The notes: generated from the letters alone by a model not told the origin. 64,000 nucleotides of DNA from Stutzerimonas balearica DSM 6083 (GCF_000818015.1 NZ_CP007511.1:1102001-1166000), one strand, 5' to 3'. Counted from the first letter of the stretch, positions 36,422-47,724 are shown. Numbers and translations: made by a program.

Positions 36422-37459
36422 TCAGCGCGGCGGCGTAGGCGGTGGGTTGGGGCCGACGAAGCGGCTCCAGCGCCGGTCCAGCACCTGTTGCTTGAGCACC
36501 TCGAGCACATCGACGAGAACCCCCTCCAGGGCCAGGTCGGTGTTTTCGTCCTGATACACCCAGGCGTCGAAGCACTCGTCGGCCAGGCGATTGGCCAGCG
36601 CCTGGAACTGCTCGCCGCGCAAGCCCTCGACAGCTGCCCTGATCAGCCGCGTGACAATGTCTATGAGGGCGGTGTCCAGGCTGTCGGCCAGATGGCCACC
36701 GAGCGGCAGGCGACGCAGGCGGCGAATCTCCGGGGTGTCTTCCATGGCTTGGTGGATCAGCTGGCTGACGTACCCGTCGATGTCGCCGCGGTTATCGCGG
36801 TAGCCGCTCTCCAGCATGCTCTGCACGCGGCGCGCGATGTCGGCGATCAGCCGCTGCTTGCGCGGCCGGATCACCTCTTCGATCAGCCGGCGCGACAGGT
36901 CGTCGGTACTGCCGAGCTCCTGCTGCATGCGGCCGAACAGGCGCACCATCACCCGGTCGGAGAGTTCCTCGATCAGCAGCAGGTAATAGCGGTTGATCAC
37001 CCCGTACAGCGCCCAAGTGCGCATGTCGATCACGCCCAGGCGCTGCAGGCGAATCAGCAGGGCGCCCACGCGCAGCACCCGCAGCCAGCGGAAACCGGAG
37101 AGCGGTATGCAGCCGAGCACGTCGTACCAATGGGCGAACGGGTAGTAGTACCAGCGCGCATAACGGCGCTCGAACAGGGCGATGGTCCAGCCGAGTAGCA
37201 CATCGAACAGAAACACCGCCACGAAGGCCAGGTCGATGAGCGGAAAGTGGGCGTGAACACGCTGGTCGTAGAGGCGGTGGGCAGCCGGCGCCACCTCGGC
37301 GATCAGCTGGTTGATCTGCGGCACCGCGAACAGGCTGTCGAACAGGATCAGCCCCAGGTTGAGGCAAACCAGCGCCACGACCAGCGCTTCCCAGGCCGCA
37401 TGCAGGCCCTCGCGGGTCCGCATGCGCCGGTCGAGCGGTGAATCAGGCGTGCGTCGCAT
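36422..37459 (-). CDS. Ion-channel-like membrane protein with an S4-type segment and no pore
   Basis: This is a 345-residue inner-membrane protein. Hydrophobic helices lie at about 24-44, 73-96 and 110-145; the last contains R124, R127, R130, R137 and R140 (FRWLRVLRVGALLIRLQR), the spacing of a voltage-sensor S4 helix. No pore loop or selectivity filter follows. Instead there is a soluble helical domain of about 190 residues with many charged residues. It resembles proteins annotated as ion transporters in Pseudomonas. Its start overlaps the end of the cobalamin adenosyltransferase gene by 17 bases. The C-terminal tail is Pro-rich. Confidence 0.75.
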   Translation of the reverse strand: MRRTPDSPLDRRMRTREGLHAAWEALVVALVCLNLGLILFDSLFAVPQINQLIAEVAPAAHRLYDQRVHAHFPLIDLAFVAVFLFDVLLGWTIALFERRYARWYYYPFAHWYDVLGCIPLSGFRWLRVLRVGALLIRLQRLGVIDMRTWALYGVINRYYLLLIEELSDRVMVRLFGRMQQELGSTDDLSRRLIEEVIRPRKQRLIADIARRVQSMLESGYRDNRGDIDGYVSQLIHQAMEDTPEIRRLRRLPLGGHLADSLDTALIDIVTRLIRAAVEGLRGEQFQALANRLADECFDAWVYQDENTDLALEGVLVDVLEVLKQQVLDRRWSRFVGPNPPPTPPR

Positions 37460-38030
37460 CGGGCGTGGCGGCCTGCCAGAGTACCTCGGCGCAGCCCTGG
37501 CGGCGCGCGATCAGGCGAGCCGCGACGAACAGCAGGTCGGACAGGCGATTCAGGTAAGCCAGCAACACGGGCCGCAACGGCTCACTGGAACTGAGCTGTT
37601 GGCAGCGTCGCTCGGCGGTACGCGTCAGGCTGCGGCACAGATGGGCCTGCGCGATGAGGCGCGAGCCCCCCGGCAGGATGAATTCCTTGAGCGGGCCGAG
37701 TTCGGCATTCCAGCGATCGATCGCAGCCTCCAGGCGGGCGACTTCCGCCTCGTCGAGTGCCTGGTACTCGGGCATCGCCAGCTCACCGCCGAGGTCGAAC
37801 AGGCGGTGCTGGCAGGGCGCGAGCACCGGAATCAGCTCATCGAGCGCCGGCCACTGGATCTGCGCTTCGGCCAGTTCGGCCAGCAGCAGGCCGAGGTGGC
37901 TGTTGAGGGTGTCGACCTCGCCCATGGCCTCGACGCGCGGATGGTCTTTCGCCACCCTGCGGCCGTCGCCCAGGCCGGTTTCACCGCGGTCGCCGGTGCG
38001 GGTGTAGATCTTGGAAAGTCGGTTGCCCAT
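37443..38030 (-). CDS. ATP:cob(I)alamin adenosyltransferase (PduO type)
   Basis: This 195-residue enzyme makes adenosylcobalamin from cob(I)alamin and ATP. PduO features are the N-terminal ATP loop KIYTRTGDRGETGLGDGRR, VDTLNSHLGLL, FILPGGS, and the RTAERRCQ and LAYLNRLSDLLF helices. It sits between a sensor kinase (12 bases upstream) and the voltage-sensor-like gene, on one strand. Confidence 0.94.
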   Translation of the reverse strand: MGNRLSKIYTRTGDRGETGLGDGRRVAKDHPRVEAMGEVDTLNSHLGLLLAELAEAQIQWPALDELIPVLAPCQHRLFDLGGELAMPEYQALDEAEVARLEAAIDRWNAELGPLKEFILPGGSRLIAQAHLCRSLTRTAERRCQQLSSSEPLRPVLLAYLNRLSDLLFVAARLIARRQGCAEVLWQAATPDATHA

Positions 38031-38042
38031 TGCATGTCCTTG

Positions 38043-40058
38043 TCAGCTGTTGGCCGGCTCGGCTGTGGCCAGCGGTAAACGCAGGGTGAAGATGGCGCCC
38101 TGGCCGGGTTGCGACTGGACTTCCATCTGCCCCTTGTGATTGTTGGTGATGATGAAATACGAAACGGAAAGGCCCAGTCCGGTTCCCTGGCCGACCTCCT
38201 TGGTGGTGAAGAACGGCTCGAAGATGCGCTTGCGCACCGCCTCGGGAATGCCGCCGCCGTTGTCCTCGACCTGGATCTCCGCCCACGGCGGGTGGAACCG
38301 GGTGCGCAGGATAATCTGTCCCGGGCGGTCGCGGTCCTGCTTCTGGTGAATCGCCTGCGCCGCGTTCTTCAGCAGGTTGAGTAGCACCTGCTCCAGCTCG
38401 TTGCCGATGCAGGGCACCCGGTCGACCCGAGGGTCGAAGTCGCGGACGATACGGATGGCCTTGAAGTCGAAGCTGTCGAGCAGGGCGAAGTCGTTGCCGG
38501 CGATCTCCAGCGCCTGCTCGATCAGCCCGGTGAGCTGGCATTCGGCGAGCTGGCGGTTGCTCATGCGGCTGAAACTGAGCATGTGGCTGACGATCTTGGC
38601 CGCGCGCGAGCCGGCCTGCTGAATGCCGTCGAGCATCAGCGGGATTTCGCGCTTGTGCAGGTAGCGGTTGACGGCATCGAGGTGCACGCCGGTCTCCTCG
38701 GCCACCTCGCGGTTACGCTCCAGTTCGGGCGACAGGCGCCGGCGGATGTTCTGCACGTTGTGCAGGATCGCGCCCAGCGGATTGTTGATCTCGTGCGCCA
38801 TTCCCGCCGCCAGGCTGCCGACCGACAGCATCTTTTCCGACTGCACCATCATTTCTTCCAGTCCGATGCGCTGGGTGATGTCGTCGATGCGGATCACCAC
38901 GCCGCGTCCGGCGGCCCCGCTCAGCGGATAGAAAGTAAGGGTGTAATGCCGCATTTCATCGTTGCGCGTCCAGGTGACCCGCTCGATGACCTCCACCTCG
39001 CGGCGTTCGGCGGTCCGGCGGATCTGCGCGAGGTAGGGTTTGAGCGGCTCGAAGGCGATGAAGATCGGCTGGTTCAGCGCATCGTCCAGGGGGGTGCCGG
39101 ACAGCACGCTGGCTTCGCGATTCCACTGCGTGATGTAGAGCTGTTCATCGAGGGCGATCAGTGCGGACGGCATCGAGTCGATGATGCTGTTGAGGTAGTT
39201 CTGGAAACCGGTGAGTTTCTGCTCGATCTTGCTGCGTACCTGAACCTCCAGCTCCAGGCGGCGGTTGGAGTTGCGCGTTTCCTCGGCCAGCCCCTGGGCC
39301 TGACTGAAAGCTTCCTGGGCATCGTCGCGGGCACGCTTGAGCTGCTGTTCGCGTGCCTCGATGCGCGACAGCATGGTGTTGAACGCATCGCCCAGGCGGC
39401 CGATCTCGTCGCCGTTGCCCGGCGCCGAACGCAGGGCATAGTTTTCCTCGCGCGTGACCTGTCTGGACAGCGCCTCCAGGTCACGGATCGGTTGGGTGAT
39501 CAGCCGACGGATCTGTCGTGCGACCAGCAGCCAGAGCAGCAGGCTGATCACCAGGATCGCCGCGCTGGCGGTAAGCGTGCCGGTGTAGAAGGCGCCCGGC
39601 AGTTCGCTGCTGATCACCAGCAGCAGATGGCCGGGTGCGCCCGCTGCCTGGGGCAGCTCGCTGAGAAAGCTGGCGCGGATCTCGCCGGCGCGCCAGCTGG
39701 CGACCTCGTCCATGCGTTCCGGCAGCGGCAAGGCTTCACCGCGCTGGAGTTGGGCGTAGCGGTTGCCACGGGCGTCATAGATGGCCGCAGCCCGCAGCGG
39801 GGGATAGCCGCCGAGGCGTTGCAGAAAGGCTTGGGCGTCTTCGGCAGAGGTAAGGATGTCCTGGCTCAGGTGCGGCATCGAGGACAGCGCGCCGATGGTG
39901 TGCATCGCCTGGGGCGCGACGCTCTGGCGGGAGATCCAGTAGGCGGCGCTGATGAAGGCGAGATTGGACACCAGCAGCACGGCGGCGAGCAGGACCAGCA
40001 GCGCGGTGAGCAGCTTGCGGCCGACCGGCAGATTGGCGAGACGCTGACGCAGGTTCAT
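38043..40058 (-). CDS. PAS-containing sensor histidine kinase
   Basis: This is a 671-residue membrane kinase. TM1 (about 14-37), a periplasmic domain (about 38-160), TM2 (about 162-182), HAMP (about 183-236), a coiled coil, PAS domain (about 280-390), HisKA with the phospho-His in GMAHEINNPLGA, and HATPase with N box LLNLLKNAAQA, G1 EDNGGGIP and G2 GQGTGLGLSV. All catalytic motifs are intact. It is an orphan kinase with no adjacent canonical partner; the REC protein encoded at 41012-42004 is close by. The equivalent P. aeruginosa gene (PA4398, from memory) affects swarming and biofilm. Confidence 0.92.
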   Translation of the reverse strand: MNLRQRLANLPVGRKLLTALLVLLAAVLLVSNLAFISAAYWISRQSVAPQAMHTIGALSSMPHLSQDILTSAEDAQAFLQRLGGYPPLRAAAIYDARGNRYAQLQRGEALPLPERMDEVASWRAGEIRASFLSELPQAAGAPGHLLLVISSELPGAFYTGTLTASAAILVISLLLWLLVARQIRRLITQPIRDLEALSRQVTREENYALRSAPGNGDEIGRLGDAFNTMLSRIEAREQQLKRARDDAQEAFSQAQGLAEETRNSNRRLELEVQVRSKIEQKLTGFQNYLNSIIDSMPSALIALDEQLYITQWNREASVLSGTPLDDALNQPIFIAFEPLKPYLAQIRRTAERREVEVIERVTWTRNDEMRHYTLTFYPLSGAAGRGVVIRIDDITQRIGLEEMMVQSEKMLSVGSLAAGMAHEINNPLGAILHNVQNIRRRLSPELERNREVAEETGVHLDAVNRYLHKREIPLMLDGIQQAGSRAAKIVSHMLSFSRMSNRQLAECQLTGLIEQALEIAGNDFALLDSFDFKAIRIVRDFDPRVDRVPCIGNELEQVLLNLLKNAAQAIHQKQDRDRPGQIILRTRFHPPWAEIQVEDNGGGIPEAVRKRIFEPFFTTKEVGQGTGLGLSVSYFIITNNHKGQMEVQSQPGQGAIFTLRLPLATAEPANS

Positions 40059-40103
40059 CGGCTTGGCCGGGTTGCGGAGGGAGCCTGCAGGGTACCGGCT
40101 GTG

Positions 40104-42004
<1,901 letters not shown>

Positions 42005-42131
42005 CCTTGTCGCTTCGCCGCGGGGCCAGCGGTCTCGTGTCGAGCAGTTATAATGACGGCGCATTCTCAACCGTCAAGCCAGGCGCGAGGGGCTTTGCCA
42101 ACCGTCGCGCTACTGAATTGGAGAAGATTCA

Positions 42132-42611
42132 ATGCCCTCGTTCGACGTGGTGTCCGAATTGGACAAGCACGAAGTGACCAATGCGGTCGATAACGCCATC
42201 AAGGAACTGGACCGTCGCTACGACCTGCGTGGCAAAGGCTCGTTCGAGCTGAAGGATCTGACCGTCCAGCTCACGGCCGAAGCCGATTTCCAATTGGAGC
42301 AGATGATCGAGATTCTCAAGTTGAGCCTCGTCAAACGCAAAGTGGATATCCAGTGCCTGGAGTTCAAGGATCCCTATGCCTCGGGCAAGGTCGTCAAGCA
42401 GGAAGTGACTATGCGCGAAGGCATCGACAAGGAGCTGGCGAAGAAGATCGTCGCGCTCATCAAGGACGCCAAGCTCAAGGTCCAGGCCGCCATCCAGGGC
42501 GAGCAGGTGCGCGTCACCGGCAAGAAGCGTGACGATCTGCAGGAGGCCATCGCCCTGCTGCGCAGCCAGGAACTGGGCATGCCGCTGCAGTTCAACAACT
42601 TCCGCGACTGA
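42132..42611 (+). CDS. YajQ family nucleotide-binding protein
   Basis: This 159-residue protein is a close YajQ family member, with two ferredoxin-like halves, starting [22 protein letters not shown] and ending [12 protein letters not shown]. YajQ proteins bind nucleotides, and the Xanthomonas homologue binds c-di-GMP and modulates a transcription factor. The ATG has GGAGA upstream. It is divergent from the dead-GGDEF response regulator. Confidence 0.93.
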   Translation: MPSFDVVSELDKHEVTNAVDNAIKELDRRYDLRGKGSFELKDLTVQLTAEADFQLEQMIEILKLSLVKRKVDIQCLEFKDPYASGKVVKQEVTMREGIDKELAKKIVALIKDAKLKVQAAIQGEQVRVTGKKRDDLQEAIALLRSQELGMPLQFNNFRD

Positions 42612-42642
42612 TGACCTCGGCGGGGCGCGATGCCCTGCCAGG

Positions 42643-42667
42643 CGCCGGTATCGATGCCGGCGTTTTT
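42643..42667 (+). terminator. Terminator after yajQ
   Basis: A 6-bp GC stem (CGCCGG / CCGGCG) with an 8-base loop is followed by five T residues, 32 bases past the yajQ-family stop and just before the mscS ribosome site. Confidence 0.7.
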
Positions 42668-42686
42668 GCATTGAAGGAGCAACCTT

Positions 42687-43511
42687 TTGGAATTGAACGT
42701 CGACTACCTGATCGATCTATCCGAGTCCTGGCTGCCGCTGGTCCTGCAGTATGCGGGGCAGCTGGGTCTGGCGCTGATCACGCTGGCGCTGGGCTGGTGG
42801 CTGATCAACGTGATTACCAGCCGCGTCGGGCGACTGCTGCAGCGACGCCAGGTCGACCCGACGCTGCACGGCTTCATCGGCAGCCTGGCCAGCATCGTAT
42901 TCAAGGTGCTGCTGCTGGTCAGCGTGGCGTCGATGGTCGGGATCGAAACCACGTCCTTTGTCGCAGCCATCGGTGCGGCCGGCCTGGCCATCGGCCTGGC
43001 GCTGCAGGGCAGCCTGTCGAACTTCGCTGGCGGCGTGCTGATCCTGCTGTTCCGTCCGTTCCGGGTCGGAGAGTTCATCGAGGCGCAGGGGATCAGTGGC
43101 ACGGTGGATTCGATCCAGATCTTCCACACCATTTTGCGCACGCTCGATAACAAGACGGTGATCATGCCCAACGGCAGCCTGTCGAACGGCAACATCATCA
43201 ATTACTCGCGCCAGCCCCAGCGCCGCGTGGAGACGGCTGTCGGCATCGACTACAGCGCCGATATCAAGACCGCACGCCAGGTGCTGCTGGGTATCGCCGA
43301 GGACCCGCGCGTCCTGCGTGAGCCTGCGCCGGTGGTCGTGGTGACCGGGCTGGGCGACAACTCCGTGAACCTGGCGCTGCGCGTCTGGGTCGCCACCGCC
43401 GACTGGGGCGCGGTGAATGCCGAGTTTCTCGAGCAGGCCAAGGAGAAACTGGAAGCGGTCGGCATCGGCATTCCGTTTCCGCAGCGGGTGGTGCATCTGG
43501 TCCAGCAGTGA
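42687..43511 (+). CDS. mscS: Small-conductance mechanosensitive channel (MscS family)
   Basis: This 274-residue channel opens under membrane tension to release solutes. Three TM helices lie in the first 115 residues; the pore helix TM3 is AAIGAAGLAIGLALQGSLSNFAGG, with the Ala/Gly packing and Gln of MscS, followed by the beta domain (FRPFRVGEFIEAQGISGTV, VIMPNGSLSNGNIINYSR). The start is a TTG at 42687, chosen because AAGGAG lies 7 bases upstream and the family's N terminus begins here. Confidence 0.93.
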   Translation: MELNVDYLIDLSESWLPLVLQYAGQLGLALITLALGWWLINVITSRVGRLLQRRQVDPTLHGFIGSLASIVFKVLLLVSVASMVGIETTSFVAAIGAAGLAIGLALQGSLSNFAGGVLILLFRPFRVGEFIEAQGISGTVDSIQIFHTILRTLDNKTVIMPNGSLSNGNIINYSRQPQRRVETAVGIDYSADIKTARQVLLGIAEDPRVLREPAPVVVVTGLGDNSVNLALRVWVATADWGAVNAEFLEQAKEKLEAVGIGIPFPQRVVHLVQQ

Positions 43512-43543
43512 GCTGGCGCCCGAGCCCCAGGTCGGATTAAAAA

Positions 43544-43566
43544 AAGCCCGCATCGAGTGCGGGCTT
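43544..43566. terminator. Bidirectional terminator between mscS and ampG
   Basis: A 9-bp stem (AAGCCCGCA / TGCGGGCTT) with a 5-base loop has A residues on the left and T residues on the right, giving a T run on either strand. It serves both convergent genes. Confidence 0.92.
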
Positions 43567-43570
43567 TTTT

Positions 43571-45271
43571 TCAGCTGCGTTCGGACACCGCCGCGGTTTC
43601 TGCCTCGTTCGGTGGCAGGTTGCCGCGCCGCCATTGCCAGAGGATCAGCACCAGCGTCGGGATACCGAGCAGGGCGGTCACCAGGAAGAAGTCGTGATAA
43701 CCGAGCTGCTCGACCATCACGCCCGAATAACCGCCCAGCAGGCGTGGCAGCAGCAACATCAGCGAACTGAGCAGCGCGTACTGCGTGGCGGAGAACTTCA
43801 CGTTGGTCAGGCTCGACAGGTAGGCGACAAACGCGGTCGAGGCCAGGCCTCCGCTGAAGTTGTCGCAGGAAATGGTCACGATCAGCATGTTCAGGTTGGC
43901 GCCCATTTCGACCAGCAGCATGAACATCAGGTTTGTCGCTGCCGAGGCCAGGCCACCGATGAAGAGGATCGGCAGGATGCTGAAACGCACGATCAGCAGA
44001 CCGCCGAAGGCCGCGCCAAGCAGGGTCATCGCCAGGCCGAACAGCTTGCTGACGCTGGCGATCTGGTCCTTGGAGAAGCCCTGGTCGATATAGAAAACGT
44101 TGGCCATCACGCCCATTACCGTATCCGACATGCGGTAGGTGGCGATCAGCCCGAGCAGCAGCAGGGCCTGCCAGCGATAGCGCAGGATGAAGTCGGTGAT
44201 CGGCGTCAGCACCGGGCCCATCAGGATGCGCCCGGGCGCCGACAGACAGCCCGCGCAGATCAACAGATACATGGTGCCGCGCGGCCAGTAGCCGCCCCAG
44301 TAGGACTGGAACATGCCGGTGGTGGAGACGATGAGGATGATCAGTACGATCACCGACACCGCCTGGTGGACAAAGTCGAAGCGGGCGGGGCGCTCGCGCT
44401 GCGAGGCCTGGTGCAGCATCACCCGGACCGGTACCAGCAGCATCCGCCCCATCGGCGACAGGCTGCCGATGATGAACAGTGCGTACAGCGTGGCGCGCGG
44501 CCAGGCCTGGGCGATCAAGGCGTTGATCATTGCCGGAACCGAGATCAGCAACACCAGCAGCAGGCCGACGGCAGCCAGCTGGTGGTTGAAGCTGTAGCGC
44601 GGCGGAGTGCTTGGCAGCGGCGTGGCGACCTCCGGCTCGCTGATCACCAGGCTGGTGATCAGCCCGGGCACGATCAGCAGGGCGAAGGCGACATAGGTGG
44701 CTGCCCAGGCCGCATGGTCATAGCCGAGGCTGCTCGAGCCCAGCCACTCGGCAAGAAACAGCGCGCCGGCGCTGGCCAGCAGCATGGCGACGCGATAACC
44801 GGTCATGTAGCTGGCTGCCAGCGTCGCTTGCAAGCGGTCTTCGGCGATTTCCAGGCGATAGGCGTCGATCGCGATGTCCTGGGTCGCCGAAGCGAAGGCC
44901 ACCGCCACGGCCAGGGCGATCAGCAGGGTGAGGTTGTGCTGCGGATTGCACAGCGCCATGCCTACCAGCCCCAGCGCGATCACCGCCTGCGAAAGGACCA
45001 GCCAGGAGCGCCGCCGGCCCAGCCGGCCGAGCCAGGGCAGGCGCCATTGATCAAGCATCGGCGACCACACCCACTTGAACGCGTAGGCCAGGCTGATCCA
45101 GCTGGCGAAGCCGATGGTCTCGCGCGACACGCCCGCCTCGCGCAGCCACACCGACAGCGTGGAAAACACGAGGATTGCCGGCAGGCCGGCCGCGAAGCCG
45201 AGCAAGAGCAGGGCAATGCTGGCGGGACTGGCGTAGGCGAGGATGGCAGAACGCCAGGACTCACGGGACAT
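43571..45271 (-). CDS. ampG: Muropeptide permease AmpG
   Basis: This 566-residue MFS-type inner-membrane transporter imports anhydro-muropeptides for cell-wall recycling and, in species with AmpR/AmpC, signals beta-lactamase induction. Features are GLPAILVFSTLSVWLREAGV at TM1, FKWVWSPMLDQW, the TM4 TQDIAIDAYRLE, and later KLFGLAMTLLGAA. About 14 hydrophobic segments, matching Pseudomonas AmpG rather than the shorter E. coli form. The position next to mscS and yajQ is as in P. aeruginosa. Confidence 0.94.
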   Translation of the reverse strand: MSRESWRSAILAYASPASIALLLLGFAAGLPAILVFSTLSVWLREAGVSRETIGFASWISLAYAFKWVWSPMLDQWRLPWLGRLGRRRSWLVLSQAVIALGLVGMALCNPQHNLTLLIALAVAVAFASATQDIAIDAYRLEIAEDRLQATLAASYMTGYRVAMLLASAGALFLAEWLGSSSLGYDHAAWAATYVAFALLIVPGLITSLVISEPEVATPLPSTPPRYSFNHQLAAVGLLLVLLISVPAMINALIAQAWPRATLYALFIIGSLSPMGRMLLVPVRVMLHQASQRERPARFDFVHQAVSVIVLIILIVSTTGMFQSYWGGYWPRGTMYLLICAGCLSAPGRILMGPVLTPITDFILRYRWQALLLLGLIATYRMSDTVMGVMANVFYIDQGFSKDQIASVSKLFGLAMTLLGAAFGGLLIVRFSILPILFIGGLASAATNLMFMLLVEMGANLNMLIVTISCDNFSGGLASTAFVAYLSSLTNVKFSATQYALLSSLMLLLPRLLGGYSGVMVEQLGYHDFFLVTALLGIPTLVLILWQWRRGNLPPNEAETAAVSERS

Positions 45272-45309
45272 ACAGCGGTTTTCTACGACGATCGGGCGAA
45301 GCGCGCACT

Positions 45310-45669
45310 CTAACCGCTCGACTCCGTCGAACGCCAGCCGTGCCGACGCATGTCCACGCGGTCCTTGACGATGGTCAGGCCTTCGGCGCGCAGCCGCGCC
45401 CGCTGCTCGGCACCGGCCGCCGAGCCGGCCGGCAGGCTGAGTCGGCCGCCGGCGGCGATCACCCGATGCCAGGGCAGGGTGGTGTCGTCCGGCAGTTGCG
45501 ACATCAGCCGCCCCACCCAGCGTGCGGCGCGTCCGAGGCCGGCCAGTGCCGCCAGCTCACCGTAGCTGATCACCTTGCCCGGCGGAATCTGCGCCATGAT
45601 CGCGTAGACGGCGCTGCGCCGTCCGGCCGGGTCGTCCGGCGAGGAAAAAGCAGAGAAGTTGTCAGGCAT
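45310..45669 (-). CDS. Alkyltransferase-like (ATL) DNA repair protein
   Basis: This 119-residue protein has the DNA-binding fold of O6-alkylguanine alkyltransferase, but the acceptor motif PCHRV is PWHRV (P66-V70), so it cannot accept alkyl groups. IPPGKVISYGELA and AARWVGRLMS (helix-turn-helix and Arg finger) are intact. ATL proteins bind O6-alkylguanine and steer it to nucleotide excision repair; E. coli YbaZ is the model. The gene is followed by ampG 38 bases on. Confidence 0.92.
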   Translation of the reverse strand: MPDNFSAFSSPDDPAGRRSAVYAIMAQIPPGKVISYGELAALAGLGRAARWVGRLMSQLPDDTTLPWHRVIAAGGRLSLPAGSAAGAEQRARLRAEGLTIVKDRVDMRRHGWRSTESSG

Positions 45670-45800
45670 GGGGCCTCGCTTCGATCGGTCGCCGCTCGCT
45701 GAACTCGCATGCCGCCCGGCGGTCTCTGATTGCTGCAGCTGTGTGCATAGGGATAATGCCTCGCTTTTCCATTGCCCCCAACAAGTTGCCGTACTTCGAT

Positions 45801-46805
45801 ATGTTTTCCAGAACCCTGCTGTGCGTTTCGCTTTGTGCGTTTTCCCTGCCTGCTCTTTCCGACACCATCTGGCTGAAGAACGGCGACCGCCTGACCGGCA
45901 AGATCAGTGTGCTCGACGGCGGCAAGCTGCTCATCGAGACCGACTATGGCGGTTCCATTCCGGTCCAGTGGAAAAAGGTGCGAACCCTGCAGAGCGACCA
46001 GAAGCTGCTGATCAAGCTCGACGAGGTCACCGGCGAGGTGGCGCAGTCGATGCAGGCGGCCGAGGACGGCAAGGTTACGCTGACCAACGGTGGCGAGCCG
46101 CAGACCGTCGCGCTTGCCGACATCTCGCAGATCATTCATCCCAAGCCACTGATCCAGGATTTCCTCTGGGAAGGCAACGTCGATGTCGCGCTCGACTACA
46201 AGCGCGCCGAGAACGACACCGACGACTACGACATAGCGTTCGATACGAAGGCGCGCCACGGCCTCTGGCGGCACAACGGCAAGGCCAGCTACAACCGCGA
46301 GTACCGCGATGGCGTGACGGTGACCGACAACTGGGACGCCGAGTATGCGCTGGACCGTTTTCTCGATGACAAGTGGTTCTGGCAGGGCCGCCTGGACTAC
46401 AAGCGTGACCAGATCGAGGACGTGCGCCGCCAGCTCACCGTGGGTACCGGTCCGGGTTATCAGTTCTGGGACAACGATCTGGGCGCCTTCTCGCTGGCCG
46501 GGCTGATCAACCGCAGCGACTACGAGTTCGCCGATGGCAGCAAGGAGAATTTCTACCTGCTGGCCGGCAAGTGGGACTACAACCGTTACCTGATCGGCAA
46601 GACCTTTGAGCTGTTCAGCACCGGCGAACTGGGCAAGCCGCTGGAGGACGTGGCCGACTACTCGCTCGATGCCGAGGTCGGCCTGCGCTACAAGGTCACC
46701 GACTGGGCCTCGCTGAACATGAAGGCCGAAAAGGACATCATCAGCGGTGCCGACAGTGACCTGGACGAGACCCGCTACAGCCTCGGCTTTGGTGTCGGCT
46801 GGTAA
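45801..46805 (+). CDS. DUF481 family outer-membrane protein
   Basis: This is a 334-residue protein with a signal peptide (MFSRTLLCVSLCAFSLPALS), an N-terminal beta domain containing TIWLKNGDRLTGKI and KKVRTLQ, and a C-terminal beta-barrel DUF481 region that ends in an aromatic residue (GFGVGW), as outer-membrane barrels do. The start at 45801 is chosen because the signal peptide begins there. An ATG at 45756 has a better ribosome site (AGGG) and would add 15 residues. Function unknown. Confidence 0.85.
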   Translation: MFSRTLLCVSLCAFSLPALSDTIWLKNGDRLTGKISVLDGGKLLIETDYGGSIPVQWKKVRTLQSDQKLLIKLDEVTGEVAQSMQAAEDGKVTLTNGGEPQTVALADISQIIHPKPLIQDFLWEGNVDVALDYKRAENDTDDYDIAFDTKARHGLWRHNGKASYNREYRDGVTVTDNWDAEYALDRFLDDKWFWQGRLDYKRDQIEDVRRQLTVGTGPGYQFWDNDLGAFSLAGLINRSDYEFADGSKENFYLLAGKWDYNRYLIGKTFELFSTGELGKPLEDVADYSLDAEVGLRYKVTDWASLNMKAEKDIISGADSDLDETRYSLGFGVGW

Positions 46806-46878
46806 GCGCGGCGGGTCTCTGCGCTCTTGCGGCCAGGCCCGCCTGCGGCGGGCTGGCTGGCTCGCGTGGTGACATCGA

Positions 46879-47637
46879 TTACAGGCGCAAGCCGCCGTCG
46901 AGTTCGAGAATGCGTCCGCTGTAGTAGTCGTTCTCGAAGATGAACGCCACTGCCTGGGCGATCTCCAGCGGCTTGCCCATGCGCCGGAGCGGAATACCGG
47001 CGGTCATCTTCTCCAGCGCTTCGGGCTTCATGCTGGCGACCATTTCGGTCTCGATGAAGCCAGGCGCGACGCCGGCCACGCGAATACCATAGCGCGCCAG
47101 TTCCTTCGCCCATACCACCGTGGCCGAGGCGACGCCCGCCTTGGCCGCCGAATAGTTGGTCTGGCCCATGTTGCCAGCGCGGGAAATCGAAGAGATGTTG
47201 ACGATTGCGCCTTCGCACTTGAGTTCGACCATCTTCGCGGCCACCTCGCGGGTGCAGAGAAATACGCCGGTCAGATTGACATCGATCACCGCCTGCCATT
47301 GGGCCAGGCTCATCTTGCTGACCTGCCCATCCTTGACCTTCAGCAGCAGGCCATCACGCAGGATTCCGGCATTGTTGACCAGCCCGTGCAGCGCGCCGAA
47401 GTCGTTCACCACCTGGGCAACCATCGCTTCGACCTGCTCCTCGCTGGCGACATTGCACAGATAGGCACGTGCCTCGCCGCCGGCCTGCTGACAGGCGGCG
47501 ACGGCTTCGCCCAGGCGCTCCTGGTTCAGGTCGACCAGCGCGAGGCGGGCCCCCTGGCCGGCCAGGTGTTCGGCCATCGCGCGTCCCAGGCCCTGGCCGC
47601 CGCCGGTGATGATGATGATTTTGTCTTTGAGCTGCAT
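46879..47637 (-). CDS. FabG-like short-chain dehydrogenase/reductase
   Basis: This is a 252-residue SDR. Cofactor loop [13 protein letters not shown] in [10 protein letters not shown] (an acidic residue here suggests NAD preference), NNAG in [12 protein letters not shown], catalytic S in NISSISRAG, and YSAAK (Y and K). Similar to 3-oxoacyl-ACP reductase, but the substrate is not fixed by the sequence. The start is ATG 47637 with AGGAGG six bases upstream; an in-frame ATG at 47673 lacks such a site. It is divergent from the HugZ-like gene. Confidence 0.9.
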   Translation of the reverse strand: MQLKDKIIIITGGGQGLGRAMAEHLAGQGARLALVDLNQERLGEAVAACQQAGGEARAYLCNVASEEQVEAMVAQVVNDFGALHGLVNNAGILRDGLLLKVKDGQVSKMSLAQWQAVIDVNLTGVFLCTREVAAKMVELKCEGAIVNISSISRAGNMGQTNYSAAKAGVASATVVWAKELARYGIRVAGVAPGFIETEMVASMKPEALEKMTAGIPLRRMGKPLEIAQAVAFIFENDYYSGRILELDGGLRL

Positions 47638-47724
47638 CCGAGCCTCCTGTTGTTGTTCGTTCCAAGCCTGCACGCGCCGAAACCGTTATGCTGGCGGCTT
47701 CAGACCTTTCGTGAGGATCCCGCC

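Noticed and set aside
43634..45313. 559-codon His/Gln/Asp-rich frame opposite ampG
   Set aside because: Its odd composition comes from reading a hydrophobic membrane protein gene backwards.
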